Shown here one piece after another: positions 7,888 through 16,910 of a stretch of DNA of 64,000 nucleotides. This stretch comes from Altericroceibacterium spongiae (GTDB lineage Bacteria > Pseudomonadota > Alphaproteobacteria > Sphingomonadales > Sphingomonadaceae). A program made the translations under genes and the position numbers. Where the stretch lies: positions 1-64,000 of the forward strand of contig NZ_RAPF01000010.1 in the NCBI RefSeq assembly GCF_003610805.1, read 5' to 3'. Each line of letters starts with the position of its first letter. Positions within the stretch are counted from its first letter, which is position 1. The notes beneath the pieces are model-generated. The model was given only the letters and a program-made list of their open reading frames with translations. It made no database searches and was not told where the DNA came from.

Positions 7888-9318
7888 TCAGGCCGCAACG
7901 GCTTCTGCCTCAGGATCTTCCGCCCTGTTCGCTTCGGCAGCGGGCACATCGCCCGGTTTCAACCGTCTGGCGAAATGGGCCAGCCCCAGGATGCACAGGA
8001 CAATGCCGACCATACAGCCGGCGGACAGAATATAGGCACGCAAGACATTCGCGCTGCTGGAGAGAAACAGCGAACCGATCATCGGTGCCAGCGTCGCACC
8101 GATCTTGGCAATGAAGCTGGCCCAGCCCCCGGCACTGGAACGGATGGCGCTCGGATAATAGATGCTCGCAATCGAAATGACCGAGGCATGGCCACCGCCG
8201 ACAAGGATAGAGCCGATCAGGATGACCGGTATAAAGAGCGGCCCGCTATCCAGCCCCAGACCGACGGCGAGCAGAAAGGGAATGGCAAGCGCCGGAAAAA
8301 TGGCAATCCATTTCGGCCCCTTGCTTTCGGTAAAGCGCAGCAGCAGCACACCGGCGATCGCGCCTGAAAGGCCCCCGACTGCGCCGATCCAGGCAGCGCT
8401 CTGGCGCGCAATGCCCAGTTCTTCGAGAAACACCGCGCCAAGGCTGCTTTTGAGAAAAATGGCGATGGAACTGGCGAAGTAGGCCGCCCAGATCAGCGGC
8501 GTCATAACGGCCAGCGGCCCGCGAAACAATTCGCGGAATATGGCGGCCAGCGAGCGACTTCCCGCTTCGGTCCGTTCATCGCCCAGGACATATCGCTCCA
8601 CCTGCGATCCGTCGAAAGTCGGGGCAAAGCGCCGCAGCGCCTTTTCGACACGCGCCCTGTGTGCCCCGCGCGTTACAAGAAAACGCACCGATTCGGGCAA
8701 GGCGGCAATCAGGATCAGCGAAACGATCAGCGTCGCCACCCCGGATGCGAAATAGACCATATGCCAGCCATAATCGGGCGCCAGCAGATTGGTCACCGGC
8801 CCGGCCAGCGATCCGCCGAGGCTGAAACCGAACATGATAACGGCCACGGCGGTTGCCCGGCGGCCCGGTGGCATCGCTTCGATATTGAGCGCCCAGGCAA
8901 CCGGCAGCAGCCCGCCAATCATCAACCCGCCAAAAAAGCGGATAATCATCAGCGCTTCGGCACTGGTGGCAAAACCGGTGAGGAATGTGAGAATGGCACA
9001 AAAGAAAGTGCATATGGCGATGACCGGCTTGCGCCCGATCCGGTCGGCAATGAAGGAACAGCCCAGCGCCCCGATCATCTGCCCCGCAACTCCGGCCGAG
9101 ATGACCATCCCGATCATCGAATCCGCCAGACCCATTTCGTCCCGAATGTAAGGCACGGTGTAGGAAATCAGCAAAAAATCCAGCCCGTCGAACAAGGTGA
9201 CGAGACAGGACAGCCCGATCAGCAATTTGTGAAAGGGGGTGAAGTGAAGCGCATCCAGAAAAGCCGCCACGTCGAACCGGCCGGATGGAATCCGGCTGTC
9301 GCAAGTGTCTTCAGACAT
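7888..9318 (-). CDS. MFS transporter, aromatic acid:H+ symporter (AAHS) type
   Basis: A 476-residue inner-membrane protein with about 12 hydrophobic segments. LFDGLDFLLISY in the first helix matches the DGxD motif of AAHS transporters such as PcaK and BenK. The loop 2-3 motif is ADRIGRKPV and the substrate half repeats R-rich loops (PPGRRATA). It probably imports an aromatic or related organic acid by proton symport. The start at 9318 is chosen because GGGAG precedes it at good spacing; an ATG 15 bases upstream has poor spacing. It stands alone, divergent from nothing close; pobA lies far away at 42-43 kb. Confidence 0.85.
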   Translation of the reverse strand: MSEDTCDSRIPSGRFDVAAFLDALHFTPFHKLLIGLSCLVTLFDGLDFLLISYTVPYIRDEMGLADSMIGMVISAGVAGQMIGALGCSFIADRIGRKPVIAICTFFCAILTFLTGFATSAEALMIIRFFGGLMIGGLLPVAWALNIEAMPPGRRATAVAVIMFGFSLGGSLAGPVTNLLAPDYGWHMVYFASGVATLIVSLILIAALPESVRFLVTRGAHRARVEKALRRFAPTFDGSQVERYVLGDERTEAGSRSLAAIFRELFRGPLAVMTPLIWAAYFASSIAIFLKSSLGAVFLEELGIARQSAAWIGAVGGLSGAIAGVLLLRFTESKGPKWIAIFPALAIPFLLAVGLGLDSGPLFIPVILIGSILVGGGHASVISIASIYYPSAIRSSAGGWASFIAKIGATLAPMIGSLFLSSSANVLRAYILSAGCMVGIVLCILGLAHFARRLKPGDVPAAEANRAEDPEAEAVAA

Positions 9319-9391
9319 GTCATTCTCCCGCATCCCTTATAGCAGAAGAATGCTAGCTTGCTATCGTTTTATCATACTGCCTCAAAAGAAA

Positions 9392-9413
9392 GGGCGGCCC
9401 CGAAAGGCCGCCC
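9392..9413 (-). terminator. Rho-independent terminator of alaC
   Basis: On the minus strand GGGCGGCC, a six-base loop and GGCCGCCC are followed by CTTTCTTTTG. It lies 25 bases after the alaC stop. Confidence 0.75.
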
Positions 9414-9438
9414 CCCTTGAAACGTCGCATCCAGCCGT

Positions 9439-10638
9439 TCAGGCAGCAACGCGATTGACGCCTTTACTCTGGAGATAGCGTTTCACGTTACGTGCAGCCT
9501 GCCGCAGGCGCTGTTCATTTTCGACCATGGCGATGCGCACGAAACCTTCGCCATCCTCGCCATAGCCCACACCCGGTGCCACAGCGACTTCAGCCTGCGT
9601 GAGCAGTTCCTTGGAAAATTCGAGACTGCCCATATGAACGAGCTCGGGCGGAAGCGGAGCCCAGGCGAACATAGATGCCTTGGGGGCGGGTATCTCCCAG
9701 CCTGCCCGCCCGAATGCCTCGATCATCACATCGCGCCTTTTGTGATAAAGTTCGCGATTGGTATCGACGATTTCTTGCGGGCCATTGAGCGCCGCACAGG
9801 CCGCCGCCTGAATCGGTGTGAATGCGCCATAATCGATATAGGATTTTACGCGTGTCAGCGCCGCAATCAGCTTCTTGTTGCCGACCGCGAAACCCATGCG
9901 CCAGCCGGCCATGGAATAGGTTTTGGACAGAGAGGTAAATTCGACCGCAACGTCCTTGGCCCCCGGCACCTGCAAGATCGAAGGGGTCGGATTGCCATCA
10001 TAATAAAGTTCGGAATAGGCCAGATCGGACAGGATCCAGACCTTGTTTTCCTTCGCCCAGGCGACAAGCCTTTCATAGAAAGCCAGATCGACCGTTTCCG
10101 CTGTCGGGTTGGAAGGGTAATTCACGATCAGAATGGTCGGGCGCGGCACGGTAAAGCGCATCGCCTTTTCCAGCGCATCCCAATATTGCTCATCGGGCGT
10201 CGTGGGGACCGAGCGGATAGACGCCCCGGCAATGATGAAACCGAAAGTGTGAATCGGATAGCTGGGATTGGGCGCCAGAATCGTATCGCCGGGCGCGGTG
10301 ATCGCGCTTGCCAGCGTGGCCAGCCCTTCTTTCGATCCCAATGTGACGACCACTTCGGTTTCGGGATCGAGATCCACCCCGAAACGGCGTTCGTAATAAT
10401 TCGCCTGGGCTCGGCGCAATCCGGGAATGCCCTTGGACTGCGAGTAGCCATGCGCGTCGGGCTTGCGAGCCACTTCGCACAATTTGTCAATCACATGTGG
10501 GGGCGGGGGAAGATCCGGATTGCCCATGCCAAGGTCGATGATGTCCCGCCCTTCCACGCGGGCCGCGTGACGCATCGCATTGACTTCAGCGATGACATAA
10601 GGCGGCAGGCGCTTAATGCGGTAAAACTCTTCTTCCAT
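9439..10638 (-). CDS. alaC: Alanine transaminase AlaC (class I/II PLP aminotransferase)
   Basis: A 399-residue cytosolic aminotransferase that makes alanine from pyruvate and glutamate in its E. coli relative. Many blocks match AlaC: FYRIKRLPPYV, DLGMGNPDLPPPPHV, LGSKEGLA, NPSYPIH, NYPSNPTAE and the PLP-lysine motif SLSKTYSMAGWRMGF. In alphaproteobacteria the same family is often labelled LL-diaminopimelate aminotransferase. It is a single gene with a strong terminator behind it. It is divergent from phaC, and the shared 144-base gap carries two ACAATTGT palindromes. Confidence 0.9.
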   Translation of the reverse strand: MEEEFYRIKRLPPYVIAEVNAMRHAARVEGRDIIDLGMGNPDLPPPPHVIDKLCEVARKPDAHGYSQSKGIPGLRRAQANYYERRFGVDLDPETEVVVTLGSKEGLATLASAITAPGDTILAPNPSYPIHTFGFIIAGASIRSVPTTPDEQYWDALEKAMRFTVPRPTILIVNYPSNPTAETVDLAFYERLVAWAKENKVWILSDLAYSELYYDGNPTPSILQVPGAKDVAVEFTSLSKTYSMAGWRMGFAVGNKKLIAALTRVKSYIDYGAFTPIQAAACAALNGPQEIVDTNRELYHKRRDVMIEAFGRAGWEIPAPKASMFAWAPLPPELVHMGSLEFSKELLTQAEVAVAPGVGYGEDGEGFVRIAMVENEQRLRQAARNVKRYLQSKGVNRVAA

Positions 10639-10686
10639 GACCTCTAACTATTCCTGAAATGACGCAGCCTGATTGCTACGCCACAG

Positions 10687-10694
10687 ACAATTGT
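10687..10694. promoter_or_regulatory. ACAATTGT palindrome, copy 1, between alaC and phaC
   Basis: An eight-base palindrome within GACAATTGTGAC. A second identical core lies 75 bases away, about seven helical turns, so the two could bind one regulator on the same DNA face. Confidence 0.3.
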
Positions 10695-10761
10695 GACGGA
10701 AAGGCAAGATTCACGCAATGCGGCCCTTTTCATATGACGACTTTTTTCGAAAACCCTACTC

Positions 10762-10769
10762 ACAATTGT
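10762..10769. promoter_or_regulatory. ACAATTGT palindrome, copy 2, before phaC
   Basis: The second core, within CACAATTGTCGT, 13 bases before the phaC start codon. Its position over the leader suggests repression of phaC if functional. Confidence 0.3.
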
Positions 10770-10782
10770 CGTAAAAGAACGT

Positions 10783-12702
10783 ATGCTTGTTTCGATGAGC
10801 AAGAACGATTCCATTCCGTCAGACAGCTCACTCGATTTTCCCGGGAAAGCTGCTCAACTGTTCACCGAGATGCTGCGTTTGCAAAGCGAAGCTGCGCGCC
10901 AATTGCTGGATACGATCCTGCCTGAAATGCTCTCTTCGCTCACCGATGAGGACAGCCTGTCCGAATGGAGCGAAGCGACTGCAAAGATTCAGCAGATGTG
11001 GCTCGAATTCAACCGCCGGCAAGCCGTTCCACTGAGCCCGATTCCCTTCTTTGCCGATCCGTCCGAATGGATGAAACTGATGAAGGTCTGGTACGATCAG
11101 TTCCCGGTGGTCGATCCCGCCCGGCAGCAGAAATTATGGGAAGAAGGCATCGTTCTGTGGGAGAATATTCTCGACCAGTACGGCCTTGGACCTCATGGCA
11201 GCCATGCCACCACGCTGGAACCCGAATTTCCGCGCAAGGACCGGCGCTTCACCGATCCGGCCTGGAGCGAACATCCCGCCTTCGCTCTGCTGCACCAGAC
11301 CTACCTGCTGCTCGCCGAGCGGGTGCAGGAAATGGTCGATGATGTCGACGGCATAGCACCACAGGAGCGCGATCAGTTACGCTTTGCCACCCGCTGCGTG
11401 CTCGATGCGATGAGCCCGGCCAATTATCCGCTGGTCAACCCTGCCGTGCTCGAACGTACGATCGAAACCCGCGGCGCCAATCTCGTAAAGGGTATGGAAC
11501 GGCTCGCAATCGATCTCGAAAAAGGGCAGCTCACCCATACGGATCGCAGCCAGTTCGAACTGGGAAAGAATGTCGCTGCGACGCCCGGCAAGGTCGTTCA
11601 CGAAACCGACCTGTATCAGGTGATCCAATATTCGCCGACGACCGATAAAGTGCTCTCGACCCCGCTGGTGATTTTCCCGCCCTGGATCAATCGCTTCTAT
11701 ATTCTCGACCTCAACCCGAAAAAGAGTTTCGTTCGCTGGGCTGTGGAACAGGGGCTCACCGTCTTTATGGTGAGCTGGCGCTCAGCCGATGAAAGCCATG
11801 CCGAAGTGGGCTGGGACGATTATATTCAGGCCCAGCTCGATGTGATCGATCTGGTGCGTGAACGGCTGGATGTGCCTTCAGTTCACACGGCGGGCTATTG
11901 TGTGGCCGGAACCACACTCGCAGCCACCCTCGCCGTGCTGGCGGCGCGCGGGGCAAGCGACAAGGTTGCCAGCGCCACATTTTTCACCGCTCAGGTCGAT
12001 TTCGAAAATGCGGGCGATCTGAAAGTCTTTATCGACGATGCCCAGCTCGAAATGGTCCGGCAGGCCAGCAGCAAAGGTTATCTCGACGGGCGCTATATGG
12101 CCGCGACTTTCAATCTGCTGCGCGGAGCCGATCTGATCTGGAACTATGTCGTCAATCACTATCTGATGGGGGAGGATTATCCGGCTTTCGACCTGCTGTT
12201 CTGGAACAGCGATGTCACCAATCTGCCCGCCAAATGGCATGAAGCCTATCTGCGCGATCTCTATCGCGACAATTTGCTGGTGAAGCCCGACGCCCTGAGC
12301 GGCGCGAATACGCCGATCGATCTCACCCGAATCAAGACTCCCTGCTATATTCAGGCCGGGATCGAGGATCATATCGCTCCGCCGCAAAGCGTCTTCCGTA
12401 TGACCACGCATCTGTCCGGCCCGGTGCGGTTCGTGCTGGCGGGGAGCGGACATATCGCCGGTGTCATCAACCCGCCTTCGGTCAATAAATATCAATATTG
12501 GACCAGCTCCGAACCTGCCGCGACACTGGACGATTTCCGGAAGAAGGCGACGGAAACAGCCGGGAGCTGGTGGCCCGACTGGATCGAATGGCTCACCGAA
12601 CTGGCCCCCGAAACGGTCCCGGCCAGGGGCAAACGCAAGCCCGGCGGCAGAGGTGACAAAGCGATCGAAGATGCTCCCGGCCGTTATGTCCAGATGCGCT
12701 AA
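10783..12702 (+). CDS. phaC: Class I poly(3-hydroxyalkanoate) synthase PhaC
   Basis: A 639-residue enzyme that polymerises (R)-3-hydroxyacyl-CoA into PHA at the granule surface. The modified lipase box GYCVAGT contains the nucleophile Cys373. PPWINRFYILDL, the FMVSWR motif with the following D, the catalytic Asp region (ETPCYIQAGIEDHIAP-like) and the final His (GSGHIAGVINPP) are in family order. The length is slightly above the usual 580-600 residues because of an N-terminal extension. A second ATG at 10795 could be the true start; neither has a strong ribosome site. A phasin gene follows, so the region forms a PHA storage locus. No phaA, phaB or phaR is present in the window. Confidence 0.93.
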   Translation: MLVSMSKNDSIPSDSSLDFPGKAAQLFTEMLRLQSEAARQLLDTILPEMLSSLTDEDSLSEWSEATAKIQQMWLEFNRRQAVPLSPIPFFADPSEWMKLMKVWYDQFPVVDPARQQKLWEEGIVLWENILDQYGLGPHGSHATTLEPEFPRKDRRFTDPAWSEHPAFALLHQTYLLLAERVQEMVDDVDGIAPQERDQLRFATRCVLDAMSPANYPLVNPAVLERTIETRGANLVKGMERLAIDLEKGQLTHTDRSQFELGKNVAATPGKVVHETDLYQVIQYSPTTDKVLSTPLVIFPPWINRFYILDLNPKKSFVRWAVEQGLTVFMVSWRSADESHAEVGWDDYIQAQLDVIDLVRERLDVPSVHTAGYCVAGTTLAATLAVLAARGASDKVASATFFTAQVDFENAGDLKVFIDDAQLEMVRQASSKGYLDGRYMAATFNLLRGADLIWNYVVNHYLMGEDYPAFDLLFWNSDVTNLPAKWHEAYLRDLYRDNLLVKPDALSGANTPIDLTRIKTPCYIQAGIEDHIAPPQSVFRMTTHLSGPVRFVLAGSGHIAGVINPPSVNKYQYWTSSEPAATLDDFRKKATETAGSWWPDWIEWLTELAPETVPARGKRKPGGRGDKAIEDAPGRYVQMR

Positions 12703-12773
12703 GCCGCTATTTTCGGCAGAAAAGCTGACGATCCCGGTTTAGCGCGAAAAATTAGGTAGCATCGCAAGATAAT

Positions 12774-12830
12774 GTTGCGCTGCAACAAAATCCTTGACTC
12801 GACTCAATTGAAACCATATTTTGCATCGCA
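12774..12830 (+). promoter_or_regulatory. Phasin promoter with two TGC-N3-GCA repeats (PhaR-like operator)
   Basis: A good sigma-70 promoter is visible: TTGACT at 12794-12799, 17-base spacer, TATTTT at 12817-12822. GTTGCGCTGCAAC (12774-12786) lies just upstream of the -35 and TTGCATCGCA (12821-12830) overlaps the -10 and start point. Both contain TGC-N3-GCA. PhaR of Paracoccus and Rhodobacter binds TGC-rich inverted repeats before phasin genes (family knowledge), so this is a likely PhaR site. Confidence 0.55.
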
Positions 12831-12874
12831 GCAATGGTGGTTGCGGGAACCGCTGTTGCAGGAAGTGAGGAATT

Positions 12875-13732
12875 ATGGACGAGTCGAAGGACAAAGCCAT
12901 TCAGAGTGCTGAGAAACCCGAAGCTGCGGCTCCTTCCCCTCCAAGGAAGGAAGAGAGCAAAGCTGCGGTCTCGGAGACGCCCAAAGCAGCTGCTCCGGCT
13001 GCTCCCAGGCCGACACCGGTTGCTCCCAAACCGACTGAGGTTGAGAAGCCGGCACCTGCCGCCACCTCCGTGAGCGAGAATGCCACCACGGCCAGGGCCA
13101 AGCCGACACCGAAGAAGACCGCTGTGAAAGCGGCCGATAAGAAACCGGCCGCCCGGAAGAAAGCAAGCCCGGCGAAAACCAGGTCTGCTGCCCAAGGAAA
13201 GAAGAGTGCGAAGGTCGCTCCCACCGCAGCCCAGTCTTCGAAGACGGAGGCCGCACCTCAAAAGACGATCAGCGAGTTGAAGGAACAGATTATGGCTACT
13301 GCCAAAAAAACCGATCTTAACGAAACCATGAGCGAGGCAATGAACGAAATGCAGTCTCGCGCAGGTGCCGCCTATGAAAAAGGCAATGAACTGATGGGCG
13401 AAATGACCGATTTCACCAAGGGCAATGTCGAAGCCATGGTCGAATCGGGCAAGATCCTGTCCAGCGGTTTGCAGGAAATGGGCAAGACCTGCGTCGAAGA
13501 CTGCAAGTCGGCCTATGACACCGCCACCAGCGACATGAAGGAAATGGCCGCCATCAAGTGCCCGACCGAGCTGTTCCAGCTCCAGGGCAAGCTGATGCGC
13601 CGCAATTTCGATTCGATGATGGCTTACGGTTCGAAGAACACCGAAAGCATGATGAAGCTCGCCAATGACGCTTTCGCGCCGCTTTCCGGCCGCATGAGCG
13701 TTGCCAGCGAAAAGCTTTCGAAGGTCGCCTGA
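12875..13732 (+). CDS. phaP: Phasin with lysine/alanine/proline-rich N-terminal tail
   Basis: 285 residues in two parts. Residues 1 to about 138 are low-complexity Ala/Pro/Lys with histone H1-like KK and AARKKA runs. Residues 140-285 form the amphipathic helical phasin domain (EMTDFTKGNVEAMVESGKI, then CPTELFQLQGKLMRRNFD). Phasins coat PHA granules; basic tails in other phasin-like proteins bind DNA, so this one may tether granules to the nucleoid (inference). The ATG at 12875 has a GTGAGGA ribosome site. An internal ATG at 13292 has GAAGGAAC before it and would give an ordinary 146-residue phasin, so two products are possible. It is monocistronic, with its own promoter and terminator. Confidence 0.88.
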   Translation: MDESKDKAIQSAEKPEAAAPSPPRKEESKAAVSETPKAAAPAAPRPTPVAPKPTEVEKPAPAATSVSENATTARAKPTPKKTAVKAADKKPAARKKASPAKTRSAAQGKKSAKVAPTAAQSSKTEAAPQKTISELKEQIMATAKKTDLNETMSEAMNEMQSRAGAAYEKGNELMGEMTDFTKGNVEAMVESGKILSSGLQEMGKTCVEDCKSAYDTATSDMKEMAAIKCPTELFQLQGKLMRRNFDSMMAYGSKNTESMMKLANDAFAPLSGRMSVASEKLSKVA

Positions 13733-13815
13733 ATCGCGTCCTGACGGATCGGATGATCTGTCACCATATATAGTGCTGCCGGGAGCTCACCCTCTCCCTC
13801 CCGGCAAGCGAGCGA

Positions 13816-13849
13816 GCGGGCCGGATAGTTGCAAGACTGTCCGGCCCGC
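13816..13849 (+). terminator. Terminator after the phasin gene
   Basis: A perfect 10-base stem GCGGGCCGGA/TCCGGCCCGC with a 14-base loop, followed by TTCTGTTTT. The rest of the 297-base gap before clpS shows no coding frame or other clear element. Confidence 0.7.
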
Positions 13850-14029
13850 TTCTGTTTTGCGCGAAGGGACGAAGGGAGAGCGGCACGCCAGCAAGCCCCC
13901 CTGCCCGCGCCTTTTCCGGCCTTATATCCCGCTCGCACTATGCCAAAATGCCAGCCATCTGCGATAAATGGCCATTTTGATGCCACCGACATCTTGCAGG
14001 CACCGCATTCGATACGATATTCAGGCAGC

Positions 14030-14422
14030 ATGAACCGGTTTACCGATCCATATCAGGCCCCTTTCCGGACGCTGCCCGTCATAGCCGATGACGAACAGGG
14101 AGACGATCCGGGCGAGCAGGATGGCGACAGCCAGATCGGCCTTGCCACCAAAGCCCGTGCCAAACCCAAAAAGCCGAGCCAGTACAAGGTGCTGCTGCTC
14201 AATGACGATTACACGCCGATGGAATTCGTCGTGATGGTCCTCAAGCGCTTTTTCCGGATGGATCTCGAACAGGCGACACGGGTCATGCTTCATGTCCATC
14301 AGCGCGGGGTCGGTGTATGCGGTGTTTTTCCTTACGAAATCGCCGAGACCAAGGTGAATCAGGTGATGGATTTCGCGCGGGAAAACCAGCACCCGCTCCA
14401 GTGCACATTGGAAAAGGCCTGA
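14030..14422 (+). CDS. clpS: ATP-dependent Clp protease adaptor ClpS
   Basis: A 130-residue adaptor that delivers N-degron substrates to ClpAP. A disordered acidic N-terminal stretch of about 40 residues precedes the core. The core shows the motifs [17 protein letters not shown] (N-degron pocket) and [23 protein letters not shown] (pocket and ClpA contact). The start at 14030 gives the normal family N-terminus; the ribosome site is weak. clpA, its common neighbour, is not next to it; lptF follows after about 100 bases. Confidence 0.93.
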   Translation: MNRFTDPYQAPFRTLPVIADDEQGDDPGEQDGDSQIGLATKARAKPKKPSQYKVLLLNDDYTPMEFVVMVLKRFFRMDLEQATRVMLHVHQRGVGVCGVFPYEIAETKVNQVMDFARENQHPLQCTLEKA

Positions 14423-14525
14423 CACGGCTTTGCAGCGGCTGCGTCACAAACGCCATGACGCGCCCGTCAAGTGTCGCTATAGGCCAGTTTCGCTTTTGAA
14501 TTCCAACGTGCAGACGGCCTGACAC

Positions 14526-15758
14526 TTGCCCTTTATCACCGCAACAGACCGCTACATTTTCCGGCTCGTCCTGATGCCGATGCTGGGCGTGTTCGTCATC
14601 GCCGCATCGCTGCTGATGCTCGACAAGATGCTGCGGCTGTTCGAAGTGGTGTCCAATGAAGGCGGCCCGGTCGGCGTCGTCTTCCGCATGTTGCTGAACA
14701 TGATTCCCGAATATGCCAGCCTGGCCATTCCGCTGGGTCTGTTGCTGGGTATCCTGCTCGCCTTCCGCCGCCTCGCCACATCGAGCGAGCTGGATGTGAT
14801 GCGCGCGGTCGGCTGGAGCTATACGCGTCTGCTGCGCGTGCCCTATCTCATCACGCTGGGTATGGTGGCGCTCAATTTCGCGATTGTCGGCTATCTCCAG
14901 CCCATCGCACGCTACTCCTATGAACGGCTCGAATATGATCTGCGCTCGGGCGCACTGGGCGCCTCGATCAAAGTGGGCGAATTCACCACGCTGGAAGACC
15001 GGATGGCGCTGCGGATCGAGGAAAGCGAAGATGGCGGCAATCGCCTGGTCGGCATTTTCGCCCGCGTGGCCAACGATAAGGGACAGGTCCTCTCCATTTC
15101 CGCCCGCGAGGGCCAGTTCCTTGCCAATGCCGAGGATCGCAACACGATTATCCTGCGTCTCGCCGACGGCACGATCATTCAGGACCAGCCCGGCCAGACC
15201 CCGCGCGTCCTGAGCTTCACACGCCACGATCTGCCGATCGATCTGCCCGCCATCGAACGCTTTCGACAGCGCGGCGGAGACCGGGAATATATTCTGCCCG
15301 AACTGCTCAAGATCGGCTGGAACCAGGAAGCCCCGCGTGCAGACCGCACAGCCAGTCTGGCCAATTTCAACTATCGCATGGTGGAAGTGGTGATGATGCT
15401 GATGATGCCGCTGCTGGGCGTGGCTCTCGCCATTCCGCCCAAGCGATCGACATCGGCGCTGGGCGTCTTCGTCTCCATCGTGATGGTGGTCGCCTATCAC
15501 AAGGTCAATCAATACGGTCAGTCGGTCGCCGTTCTGGGCCGGGTGGATCCCTGGCTGGGTCTGTGGGGGCCTTTCGTCATCTTTTCGCTGCTGATCGGCT
15601 GGATGTATTACCGGGTCGCCTATGTCCCCGGCGGACAGGCCATCGGCGCGCTGGAATCGGTCTTCGCCAAATTCGCCAAATGGATGCGGAAGCTGCTGCG
15701 CCAGCATCAGCGCCGGATCGAACATCCGCCGAAAGAGGAGGAAGACAATGCTGTTTGA
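14526..15758 (+). CDS. lptF: LPS export permease LptF
   Basis: A 410-residue inner-membrane subunit of the LptB2FGC transporter that extracts LPS. It has three N-terminal transmembrane segments (RLVLMPMLGVFVIAASLLML first), a periplasmic beta-jellyroll of about 170 residues and three C-terminal segments. The YjgP/YjgQ family pattern SELDVMRAVGWSYTRLL in the cytoplasmic coupling helix is clear. Translation seems to start at TTG (14526), which matches the family N-terminus; no strong ribosome site is visible. It overlaps lptG by 11 bases. Confidence 0.9.
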   Translation: MPFITATDRYIFRLVLMPMLGVFVIAASLLMLDKMLRLFEVVSNEGGPVGVVFRMLLNMIPEYASLAIPLGLLLGILLAFRRLATSSELDVMRAVGWSYTRLLRVPYLITLGMVALNFAIVGYLQPIARYSYERLEYDLRSGALGASIKVGEFTTLEDRMALRIEESEDGGNRLVGIFARVANDKGQVLSISAREGQFLANAEDRNTIILRLADGTIIQDQPGQTPRVLSFTRHDLPIDLPAIERFRQRGGDREYILPELLKIGWNQEAPRADRTASLANFNYRMVEVVMMLMMPLLGVALAIPPKRSTSALGVFVSIVMVVAYHKVNQYGQSVAVLGRVDPWLGLWGPFVIFSLLIGWMYYRVAYVPGGQAIGALESVFAKFAKWMRKLLRQHQRRIEHPPKEEEDNAV

Positions 15759-16848
15759 TTTCTTCCCTTCGCGAACCCTGACGATCTATCTCGCCAAAAC
15801 TTTTTTCCTGCGCATCTTCGCCGTGCTCATCATGCTGGTCGCGATTTTGCAAATGCTCGACCTGCTGACCGAAAGCGCCGATATTCTGGCCTATCCGGGC
15901 AATAGCGAAGCGCAGCTCTGGACCTATGTAACCCTGCGCGTGCCGCAGCTTATCGCCCGTTTCCTGCCCTATTCGGTGCTGCTGGCGACGATCATCACCC
16001 TGGCGACGCTCAATCAGAACAGCGAAGTCATCGCGATGAAATCGGCGGGCATGTCGGCGCATCAGATTCTTGCCCCGCTGCTGATAACCGCAGCGGTGAT
16101 TGCAGGATTGTCTTTCACTTTTAACGAACGGATCGTGACGCGCTCCACCGCCACGCTCAAAGCCTGGAGCGCAGCCGATTACGGCCCCGTTCCCACCGAA
16201 AGCGCAGTACGCAGCAATGTCTATCTGAACGATGGCGGCGATATTCTCTATGCCGCCGTGGTCAGCGGATCTGGCGACAATATCGTGATGAGTGGCGTGA
16301 CCTACTATCAGCGTGACGAGCGGGGGATGATTACCCGCGAATTGCGCAGCGAGGATGCACATTACGCCAATCCCGGCTGGCGCCTCAAAAGCCCGACGCT
16401 TTTCGATGTTCAGACCGCCGATACACGCAGTCTGGGCGAAGATCTGCTGATCGCACGGGGGCTGACGCCGCGGCAGGTCGAAATCAGTTCGGTCGATCCC
16501 GATTCCCAGCCGCTGCCGCAATTATCCGCCTCGATCGCTTCTTTGCGCGATGCCAATCGCCCCACGGCGGAGCTGGAAGGCAAATGGTGGCACAAGATTT
16601 CCGGCCCGCTTTCCGCCGTACTGATGCCGCTGCTGGGTGCCGTGGCCGGTTTCGGCCTTGCCCGCTCGGGCCAGCTTTTCGTTCGCGCAGTGATCGGCAT
16701 GGCTTTGGGATTTGCCTATTTCGTGGTGGATAATGCCGCGCTCGCCATGGGCAGTTTTGGTGGATACCCTCCTTTTCTGGCCGCGTGGCTGCCCTTCTTT
16801 TTGTTCCTGCTTGTCGGTGAAACGGTGCTTATACGGACTGAAGAGTGA
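15748..16848 (+). CDS. lptG: LPS export permease LptG
   Basis: A 366-residue partner of LptF with the same topology: three transmembrane helices, periplasmic jellyroll, three helices. The coupling-helix motif NSEVIAMKSAGMSAHQIL and the C-terminal PLSAVLMPLLGAVAGFGLAR segment are typical. The ATG lies within the end of lptF after a strong GAGGAGGAA ribosome site, so the two subunits are made together. Confidence 0.9.
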   Translation: MLFDFFPSRTLTIYLAKTFFLRIFAVLIMLVAILQMLDLLTESADILAYPGNSEAQLWTYVTLRVPQLIARFLPYSVLLATIITLATLNQNSEVIAMKSAGMSAHQILAPLLITAAVIAGLSFTFNERIVTRSTATLKAWSAADYGPVPTESAVRSNVYLNDGGDILYAAVVSGSGDNIVMSGVTYYQRDERGMITRELRSEDAHYANPGWRLKSPTLFDVQTADTRSLGEDLLIARGLTPRQVEISSVDPDSQPLPQLSASIASLRDANRPTAELEGKWWHKISGPLSAVLMPLLGAVAGFGLARSGQLFVRAVIGMALGFAYFVVDNAALAMGSFGGYPPFLAAWLPFFLFLLVGETVLIRTEE

Positions 16849-16856
16849 TTTTTGCG

Positions 16857-16881
16857 GGAACCATGCAAGGCTCCGGACGTC
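16857..16881 (+). promoter_or_regulatory. Near-consensus sigma-EcfG promoter before lipoprotein gene
   Basis: GGAAC, 16 bases, then CGTC. The -35 half is exact and the -10 half differs from CGTT at one base. It lies 30 bases before the ATG at 16911, a suitable distance for a stress promoter. The stress response locus is 3-6 kb downstream. Confidence 0.4.
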
Positions 16882-16910
16882 GTGAGTAAATGACCGCAAA
16901 GGAGACGACC

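Noticed and set aside
12846-12866. GGAAC before the phasin gene as an EcfG promoter
   Set aside because: No GTT at 16-18 bases; a sigma-70 promoter is evident upstream.
14283-15725. Long 480-codon open frame on the minus strand
   Set aside because: It lies opposite lptF; its His/Gln/Asp-rich product is the usual mirror of a GC-rich coding strand and matches no family.
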